Shown here piece by piece: positions 58,396 to 64,000 of a DNA stretch of 64,000 bases (positions are counted from its first letter, which is position 1; each line of letters begins with the position of its first letter). The stretch is taken from contig NZ_CP127407.1 in assembly GCF_030291075.1 (NCBI RefSeq), positions 3,966,001 through 4,030,000 of the forward strand, written 5' to 3'. This stretch comes from Stenotrophomonas sp. 57. GTDB taxonomy: Bacteria; Pseudomonadota; Gammaproteobacteria; Xanthomonadales; Xanthomonadaceae. The notes under the pieces were generated by a model. The model did not search any database. It was not told the origin of the DNA and worked only from the letters and a program-made list of their open reading frames with translations. Both the position numbers and the translations under genes were made by a program.

Positions 58396-59190
58396 ATGAA
58401 GATCGATCTTGCCGGCCGCACCGCGCTGGTCACCGCTTCCACCGCCGGCATCGGGCTGGCCATCGCCGAGGGCCTTGCCGCAGCAGGCGCGCGGGTCATT
58501 CTCAATGGCCGCAGCACCGGCAGCGTCGAACGCGCCCGCCAACGCCTGCTCGCCGCCGTTCCGGGTGCCGAGGTGACCGGCGTCGCCGCCGACCTCTCCG
58601 ATGCCGCCGGCGTCGATACCCTGCTGGCCGGCCTGCCCAAGGTCGACATCCTCGTCAGTAACGCCGGCATCTTCGGTCCCGAGGACTTCTTCGAGACCGA
58701 AGACGCCACCTGGGAGCGCTACTGGCAGACCAACGTGATGTCCGGCGTGCGCCTGTCGCGTGCGCTGCTGCCGGCGATGGTGGCGGCCGGTTGGGGCCGT
58801 GTGTTGTTCATCTCCTCCGAATCGGCACGCAACATCCCGGCCGACATGATCCATTACGGGGTCAGCAAGACCGCGCAGCTGTCGCTGTCGCGCGGCCTGG
58901 CCAAGCGCGTGGCCGGCAGTGGTGTCACCGTCAATGCGGTGCTGCCCGGCCCGACCCTGTCCGATGGCTTCGCGGCAATGTTCGAAGATGAACGCCAGCG
59001 CAGCGGCAAGCCGCTGGAGCAAATCGGCCGCGAGTTCGTAATGGCACACCGGCCGTCTTCGGTGATCCAGCGCACCGCCACGGTCGAGGAAGTGGCCAAC
59101 ATGGTGGTGTACCTGTCGTCGCCGCAGGCCTCGGCGACCTCCGGCGCGGCACTCCGCGTGGATGGCGGCGTGGTCGACGACATCGTCTGA
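58396..59190 (+). CDS. Short-chain dehydrogenase/reductase
   Basis: A 264-residue SDR. Cofactor loop TASTAGIG (variant of T-G-x3-G-x-G, about residues 14-21), NAGIF strand, catalytic Ser in FISSESA and Y-x3-K in YGVSK, then the LPGPTLSDGF segment after strand 6. An Arg in LNGRS after strand 2 favours NADP(H). The ATG at 58396 is correct for the family start (KIDLAGRTALVTAST); the longer frame is not. Single gene, substrate unknown. Confidence 0.93.
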   Translation: MKIDLAGRTALVTASTAGIGLAIAEGLAAAGARVILNGRSTGSVERARQRLLAAVPGAEVTGVAADLSDAAGVDTLLAGLPKVDILVSNAGIFGPEDFFETEDATWERYWQTNVMSGVRLSRALLPAMVAAGWGRVLFISSESARNIPADMIHYGVSKTAQLSLSRGLAKRVAGSGVTVNAVLPGPTLSDGFAAMFEDERQRSGKPLEQIGREFVMAHRPSSVIQRTATVEEVANMVVYLSSPQASATSGAALRVDGGVVDDIV

Positions 59191-59204
59191 GTCCGCCGGC
59201 AGGT

Positions 59205-59225
59205 GTGCGGACCAACGGTCCGCAC
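59205..59225. repeat. GTGCGGACC-type palindrome
   Basis: GTGCGGACC-AAC-GGTCCGCAC, third copy of this subtype in the window. Confidence 0.6.
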
Positions 59226-59288
59226 CCACAGGTCCGCGCTCACAGCGGATAGGCAGGAATGCTAGGCTGCGCCGGTCAAGGAGGCTCC

Positions 59289-61178
59289 ATGTCCGGTCAC
59301 AACCAGTTCGCCCTGCTGCGCCAGCGCCGTTTCCTGCCGTTCTTCGTGGTCCAGGCGCTGGGTGCGTTCAACGACAACGTGTACCGGCAGGCGATCATCA
59401 GCATGCTGCTGTTCATGGCCGTGCCGGAGGAAGAACTCGGGCTGTACGCTACGCTGGCGCCGGCCATCTTCATCCTGCCGTACTTCCTGTTCTCGGCCCT
59501 GGCTGGGCAGATCGCCGACAAACTGGAGAAATCGCGGCTGATCGTGATCACCACCACCATGGAGATCGTGATCATGTCGCTGGCGGCCACCGGCTTCCTC
59601 ACCCAGAGCCTGCCGGTGCTGCTGGTTGCCCTGTTCTGCACCGGCATGCAATCGACACTGTTCGGCCCGGTGAAGTATTCGGTGCTGCCGTCGGTGCTCA
59701 AGCCCGAAGAACTGACCGGTGGCAACGGCCTGGTCGAGATGGGCACCTCGATGTCGATCCTCTCCGGCATGATCGTCGGCGGCCTGGTGTTCACCGTCGC
59801 GGGCAGCCACGGCACCGTGGTGGCAGCGTGCGCGATCATCGCGCTGGCCATCTGCGGCAACATCGCCGCGCGGCTGATTCCCAAGGTCGATGCCGGCGAC
59901 CCGGAGCTGAAGATCAACTGGAACCCGCTGCCCGAATCACTGGCAGTGCTGCGCATGGCGCGCCAACAGAAGGCCGTGCGCAACTCGATCCTGGGCGTGT
60001 CCTGGTTCTGGTTCGTCGGCACCGTGCTGACCTCGCAGCTGCCGGCCTACGCCGTAACCAACCTCGGCGGCGAGCCGATCCTGTACATCTTCGCCCTCGC
60101 CCTGTTCTCGGTCGGTACCGGGGTCGGTTCGCTGCTGTGCGAAAAGCTGTCCGCACGCACGGTGGAGATCGGGCTGGTGCCGCTGGGCGCGTTCGGCATG
60201 ACCGCCTTCCTGCTCGACCTGTACTTCGCCCGCAGCGGCGAGGCGACCGCGCACGGGCTGACCGTCGGCACCTTCCTGCAACAGCCCGGCAGCCTCCGCA
60301 TCGTCATCGACCTGATCGGCATCGGCCTGTTCACCGGCATCTTCGTGGTGCCGCTGTTCGCGCTGATCCAGAGCCGTACGCCCAAAGCGCAGATGTCGCG
60401 CGTGTTCGCCGCGCTGAACATCCAGAATTCCGGCTTCATCGTGGCTGCCGCACTGCTGTCGCTGGCCGCGCACAAGCTGCTGCACTGGAGCATTCCGCAG
60501 CAGTTCCTGGCACTGGCCATCGCCAATGCGCTGGTGGCGATCTACATCTTCACCATCGTCCCCGAATTCCTGATGCGCTTCCTCAGCTGGGTGATGGTGC
60601 GCACGCTGTACCGGCTGCGCCCGCACGGCATCGAAGCCAACGTGCCCGACGAAGGCGCCGCGCTGCTGGTCTGCAACCATGTCAGCTACATGGACGCACT
60701 GATCCTGTCGGCGACGATCCCGCGCCCGGTGCGCTTCGTCATGTATTACAGGATCTTCAATATTCCGGTGATGCGCTGGATCTTCCGCACCGCCAAGGCG
60801 ATCCCGATTGCCGGTGCTCGCGAGGACCCGGCGCTGATGCAGCGCGCGTTCGATGAGATCGATGCCGCGCTGGCCGAAGGCGAGCTGGTCTGCATCTTCC
60901 CGGAAGGCGCGCTGACCAGGGATGGCGCGATGGCACCGTTCAAGTCAGGCGTCGAAAAGATCCTGGAACGGCGCCCGGTGCCGGTGGTGCCGATGGCGCT
61001 GCGCGGCATGTGGTCGAGCATGTGGAGCCGGCGCGACAGCCGCCTGGGCCGGATGCGCGTGCCGCGCCGTTTCCGTGCCACCGTCGAGGTGGTGGCGGCA
61101 CCGGCCGTGGACGGACACTCGGCCAACGCCCCGTCGCTGGAAGCCCAGGTCCGGGCCCTGCGTGGCGATCACGCCTGA
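59289..61178 (+). CDS. MFS transporter fused to PlsC acyltransferase (LplT-PlsC-like)
   Basis: A 629-residue fusion. Residues 1-410 are a 12-helix MFS transporter of the LplT type (QALGAFNDNVYRQAIISMLL, then STLFGPVKYSVLPSVLKPEE), which flips lysophospholipids inward. Residues about 440-625 are a PlsC acyltransferase with NHVSYMD (H-x4-D, about 462) and FPEGALTR. Related LplT-Aas fusions carry an extra AMP-binding acyl-ACP synthetase domain, which is missing here, so acyl groups must come from acyl-ACP or acyl-CoA. It fits a lysophospholipid uptake-and-repair step. Start ATG at 59289 follows AGGAGG-like sequence. Confidence 0.92.
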   Translation: MSGHNQFALLRQRRFLPFFVVQALGAFNDNVYRQAIISMLLFMAVPEEELGLYATLAPAIFILPYFLFSALAGQIADKLEKSRLIVITTTMEIVIMSLAATGFLTQSLPVLLVALFCTGMQSTLFGPVKYSVLPSVLKPEELTGGNGLVEMGTSMSILSGMIVGGLVFTVAGSHGTVVAACAIIALAICGNIAARLIPKVDAGDPELKINWNPLPESLAVLRMARQQKAVRNSILGVSWFWFVGTVLTSQLPAYAVTNLGGEPILYIFALALFSVGTGVGSLLCEKLSARTVEIGLVPLGAFGMTAFLLDLYFARSGEATAHGLTVGTFLQQPGSLRIVIDLIGIGLFTGIFVVPLFALIQSRTPKAQMSRVFAALNIQNSGFIVAAALLSLAAHKLLHWSIPQQFLALAIANALVAIYIFTIVPEFLMRFLSWVMVRTLYRLRPHGIEANVPDEGAALLVCNHVSYMDALILSATIPRPVRFVMYYRIFNIPVMRWIFRTAKAIPIAGAREDPALMQRAFDEIDAALAEGELVCIFPEGALTRDGAMAPFKSGVEKILERRPVPVVPMALRGMWSSMWSRRDSRLGRMRVPRRFRATVEVVAAPAVDGHSANAPSLEAQVRALRGDHA

Positions 61179-61254
61179 CGGGACCGGCCCGCGAGGCGGT
61201 TCCGGCAACCTCTCCGCATACGCCACCGTCAAGTGGAGAACACGTCATGTCGTG

Positions 61255-61274
61255 CATGTAAACGCATACATGCA
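61255..61274. promoter_or_regulatory. Inverted repeat upstream of the CD225 cluster
   Basis: GCATGTA, six bases, TACATGC: a perfect 7-bp dyad about 70 bp before the first CD225 gene. A -10-like TAGATT lies at 61289-61294, so the dyad would cover the -35 region. It looks like a repressor site. Confidence 0.35.
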
Positions 61275-61341
61275 ACGCGGGTTGCGGTAGATTACGCACC
61301 CACAGGGGGGAGGTTCGGCCGATGCATCACGGCCGGCCACC

Positions 61342-61647
61342 ATGGAATGGAGTCTTGCTTTGAATCAACCACCACCGCTCAGCCGTCCGGTCTACATCCC
61401 CAACCATCTGGTCTGGGCGATCCTGACGACGCTGTTCTGCTGCCTGCCGCTGGGCGTGGTGTCGATCGTCTATGCCTCCCAGGTCGATGGCCGCCGCGCG
61501 GCCGGCGACCTGCCGGGAGCCTACAGCGCGTCGCGCAAGGCGGGCTGGTGGGCAGTGGCTTCGGCCGTGGCCCTGCCGGTCCTGTTGCTGTTGTGGTTCG
61601 GGCCGTTCGGCGGCTTGGCCGTACTGGGCGCTCTTTCCGACCAATGA
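61342..61647 (+). CDS. CD225/dispanin family membrane protein, first copy
   Basis: A 101-residue protein with two membrane helices. The first helix region NHLVWAILTTLFCCLPLGVV followed by SIVYASQVDGRRAAGD is the CD225 (IFITM-like) signature, with the double Cys. The second helix is WWAVASAVALPVLLLLWFG. A TTG at 61360, six codons in, has a better-spaced ribosome-binding site (ATGGAG) and may be the true start. It is followed 34 bp later by a paralogue. Bacterial CD225 proteins have no settled role. Confidence 0.85.
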   Translation: MEWSLALNQPPPLSRPVYIPNHLVWAILTTLFCCLPLGVVSIVYASQVDGRRAAGDLPGAYSASRKAGWWAVASAVALPVLLLLWFGPFGGLAVLGALSDQ

Positions 61648-61681
61648 TTCACCACCACCACCCATCAAGGAGCTTGAACCC

Positions 61682-61960
61682 ATGAATACCGCTACTCCGC
61701 AGGTCCCGAACAATCTGGTCTGGGCCATCCTGACCACCCTGTTCTGCTGCCTGCCGGCCGGCATCGTGTCGATCGTCTACGCCGCGCAGGTCAACGGCAA
61801 GCTGGCTGCTGGCGACATCGCCGGCGCCCAGGACTCCGCCGCCAAGGCCAAGAAGTGGGCCATCTGGTCGGCCATCGCCTGGGCCGTGGTGGTCGTGCTG
61901 TACGTGCTGTTCTTCGTTGTGCTCGGCGGCATGGGCGCGATGAGCAACAGCGGCTACTGA
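61682..61960 (+). CDS. CD225/dispanin family membrane protein, second copy
   Basis: A 92-residue paralogue of the preceding gene. PNNLVWAILTTLFCCLPAGI then VSIVYAAQVNGKLAAGDIAG is nearly the same CD225 block; the second helix is IWSAIAWAVVVVLYVLFFVV and the tail is Gly/Ser-rich. AAGGAGCTTG ahead of the ATG is a strong ribosome-binding site. The pair probably arose by tandem duplication and may form mixed oligomers. Confidence 0.88.
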   Translation: MNTATPQVPNNLVWAILTTLFCCLPAGIVSIVYAAQVNGKLAAGDIAGAQDSAAKAKKWAIWSAIAWAVVVVLYVLFFVVLGGMGAMSNSGY

Positions 61961-61969
61961 TACGCCTGG

Positions 61970-61999
61970 ACGGATCCGGCGCCTGCGCCGGATCCGTTG
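61970..61999 (+). terminator. Hairpin between the second CD225 gene and the DUF2752 gene
   Basis: Perfect 11-bp arms CGGATCCGGCG and CGCCGGATCCG with a 4-base loop, followed by TTGTTGC. It starts 10 bp after the CD225 stop and ends 7 bp before the DUF2752 start codon. It may be a weak terminator or an intercistronic hairpin that tunes translation of the next gene. Confidence 0.5.
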
Positions 62000-62003
62000 T
62001 TGC

Positions 62004-62429
62004 ATGTCCGCGCTTCCCACCCGTTCCCGACTCGCCCGCTGGGCGCCGCTGCTGGTTTCCGCCGGCCTGGCCGTGGGTGCCACGGTGGTGCTGCGCAACG
62101 TCAACCCGTATATCGCCGGCAATCCGTTGCCGAGCTGCCCGCTGTACGCGCTGACCGGCCTGTACTGCCCGGGCTGTGGCAGCACGCGCTGCCTGTATTC
62201 CCTGGTCCACTTCGACCTGCCAGGTGCGATGGCGATGAACCCGCTGCTGGTCATCAGCCTGCCGTTCCTGTTGTTGATGCTGCTGAACATCGCCGGCATC
62301 CGTCCACGCGTGCTCGACCCACTGATGCGGGTACTGGCCAATCCCACGTTCTGGCTCTGGGTGCTGCCCGGGTATGCGCTGCTGCGCAACCTGCCGTGGG
62401 CACCGTTTACCGCGCTGGCACCGATCTAG
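62004..62429 (+). CDS. DUF2752 membrane protein
   Basis: A 141-residue protein with about three hydrophobic segments. The family motif CPLYALTGLYCPGCGSTR is complete (Cys residues about 45, 55 and 58). DUF2752 genes are often found beside CD225 or TM2 genes in other bacteria, which matches this cluster. The Cys-rich loop may bind metal or form disulfides; function unknown. The start is 44 bp after the second CD225 gene. Confidence 0.88.
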   Translation: MSALPTRSRLARWAPLLVSAGLAVGATVVLRNVNPYIAGNPLPSCPLYALTGLYCPGCGSTRCLYSLVHFDLPGAMAMNPLLVISLPFLLLMLLNIAGIRPRVLDPLMRVLANPTFWLWVLPGYALLRNLPWAPFTALAPI

Positions 62430-62433
62430 GATT

Positions 62434-62950
<517 letters not shown>

Positions 62951-62957
62951 AAGACAC

Positions 62958-63845
62958 CTACGTCACCCAGCCTGCAATCACCAGCAGGGCGAGAATCGCC
63001 AGCCACAGCAGCAGCATCCGCCACACCAGGCTCATCGCATCGCGCAGGTCCGGCAGCCGCTGCCACACCGGCAACAGCCCCGCCTCGGTGTAATCGTGCG
63101 CGTCCTCGCGCAGTTCGGCGTTGACGCTGGCCCGCGCCACCGCGCCCAGGAACCCGATGTTGCCCGCCAGACGCTCGCCGTGCGCCTGGCGCCAGGCCTT
63201 CCACGCCGTATCGAAATTGCCGACCAGCGCCATCGAGAACGCCATCAGCTGCGCCACCGGCCACTCAACCCAACCGAGCAGGCGCTGCGCCAGCGCCAAC
63301 GGCTCCACCGGCACACGGGCACGCATCGGGCTTTCCGCCATCAGCGCCAGCAGCCGGTAACCGAGCGCACCGGCCGGGCCCAGCAACAGGAACCAGAACA
63401 ACACCGCGAACCAGCGCCGCAGTGCGTTGAGCACCGTCGCCTCGACCAGCGACGGAATGTCCGCGCGCAGGCTGCCGCCGGCCGACTGCAGGTTGCGCAC
63501 TGCAGCCTGCCGCGTCGCTGCATCGTCGGCATCGATGATGGCCTCGATATCTCGGTCCAGGTCACGCGGGCCCCAGCACCAGGCCAGCACCGCCACGCCC
63601 AGCAACAGCGACGGCAGGCCAAACAGCACGCCGCGCAGCAACCACGCCAGCAGCGCCATCAACAGCAGCGGCGGCAGCAATGCCAGGGCCACGCCTGCCG
63701 GGCCTTGCCAGACCTTGCCCCCGCGCGCGTCCAGCCAGCCCAACCAGCGCCGGAAGCCGTCGAAACGGCGCAGCGAGGCAGCAGCGGCCGGAGCGACATG
63801 GCCCAGGGCCAGTGCAACCAGCACGGCGGCCAGAGTGGTGAACAT
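62958..63845 (-). CDS. ampE: AmpE-like membrane protein
   Basis: A 295-residue protein with about 4-5 membrane helices, starting MFTTLAAVLVALALGHVAPA. The layout fits AmpE: a basic early segment (RRFDGFRRWLGWLD), the helix pair GVALALLPPLLLMALLAWLL and GLPSLLLGVAVLAWCWGP, a cytosolic acidic/helical loop with VRNLQSAGGSLRADIPSLVE, then FAVLFWFLLLGPAGALGYRL and VAQLMAFSMALVGNFDTAWK. AmpE is linked to beta-lactamase regulation with AmpD, but its activity is unproven. ampD is not visible in the 155 bp before the window ends. Confidence 0.88.
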   Translation of the reverse strand: MFTTLAAVLVALALGHVAPAAAASLRRFDGFRRWLGWLDARGGKVWQGPAGVALALLPPLLLMALLAWLLRGVLFGLPSLLLGVAVLAWCWGPRDLDRDIEAIIDADDAATRQAAVRNLQSAGGSLRADIPSLVEATVLNALRRWFAVLFWFLLLGPAGALGYRLLALMAESPMRARVPVEPLALAQRLLGWVEWPVAQLMAFSMALVGNFDTAWKAWRQAHGERLAGNIGFLGAVARASVNAELREDAHDYTEAGLLPVWQRLPDLRDAMSLVWRMLLLWLAILALLVIAGWVT

Positions 63846-64000
63846 GGCGGGTCTCCCTACGAAACAGATCGCTCGGCGTCGCTACCTTACCTGTCGCAGC
63901 GACCCCCTCAGCGGTGAACCGGACTGTAACCCGGGCCGTGTTCAGGTGGCGGCAATACAGGCGCCATGGCCACCCCGGCTCAGCCCTTCTGCTGCCGGTA
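63846..64000. other. Right edge of the window
   Basis: A GGGAGAC ribosome-binding site for ampE is visible on the minus strand. A possible gene end on the minus strand (stop at 63980-63982, last codons giving YRQQKG) would leave about 130 bp before ampE, but too little is left to judge it. Confidence 0.2.

Overview
The window is high-GC, densely packed gammaproteobacterial chromosome. It fits the Xanthomonadaceae and most likely Stenotrophomonas (S. maltophilia group). The pointers are the short GTAG-ended palindromes between genes (the SMAG/REP type known from S. maltophilia), the Xanthomonad-like Fis, RpoH and Rho, and an RND pump with one adaptor and two permeases like SmeIJK. Species is not proven from sequence alone. 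No rRNA, tRNA, CRISPR array, prophage or insertion sequence was seen.

Layout. 0-8 kb holds mixed accessory metabolism: a cut-off solute-binding protein, a LysR regulator facing a tiny ORF, a lipoprotein-type alkaline phosphatase, a D-Ala-D-Ala carboxypeptidase without an export signal, a TetR/NAD(P)H-oxidoreductase pair with a visible operator, and a DOPA-dioxygenase-like protein. 8.2-24.7 kb is the conserved gammaproteobacterial block aroQ-accB-accC-prmA-fis-purH-purD. It is interrupted by a two-gene membrane/TPR-like pair after accC and by a six-gene lipid cassette on the opposite strand between fis and purH. That cassette matches E. coli ynbABCD plus an acyltransferase and a small membrane protein. 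25.4-29.8 kb holds rpoH, ung, a double-receiver response regulator and ftsX-ftsE. 29.9-34.5 kb is the conserved rhlB / trxA-rho locus.

34.7-44 kb holds a membrane diguanylate cyclase, a TonB-like periplasmic protein, aceK, a roadblock/small-GTPase signalling cassette, and a monomeric isocitrate dehydrogenase. 44.3-48 kb holds a lipoprotein, a LysM protein, queF and an exported M20 amidohydrolase. 48.2-58.3 kb is the smeIJK-like pump followed by a YccS-like FUSC protein. 59.2-62.4 kb holds an LplT-PlsC fusion and a CD225/CD225/DUF2752 membrane-protein cluster. The window closes with ampE.

The most unusual DNA-level signals are two copies of a roughly 500-bp composite palindromic element (46.25-46.73 kb and 62.43-62.95 kb), whose long hairpin arms differ in sequence between copies yet stay self-complementary, and a CIRCE-like inverted repeat directly in front of rpoH.
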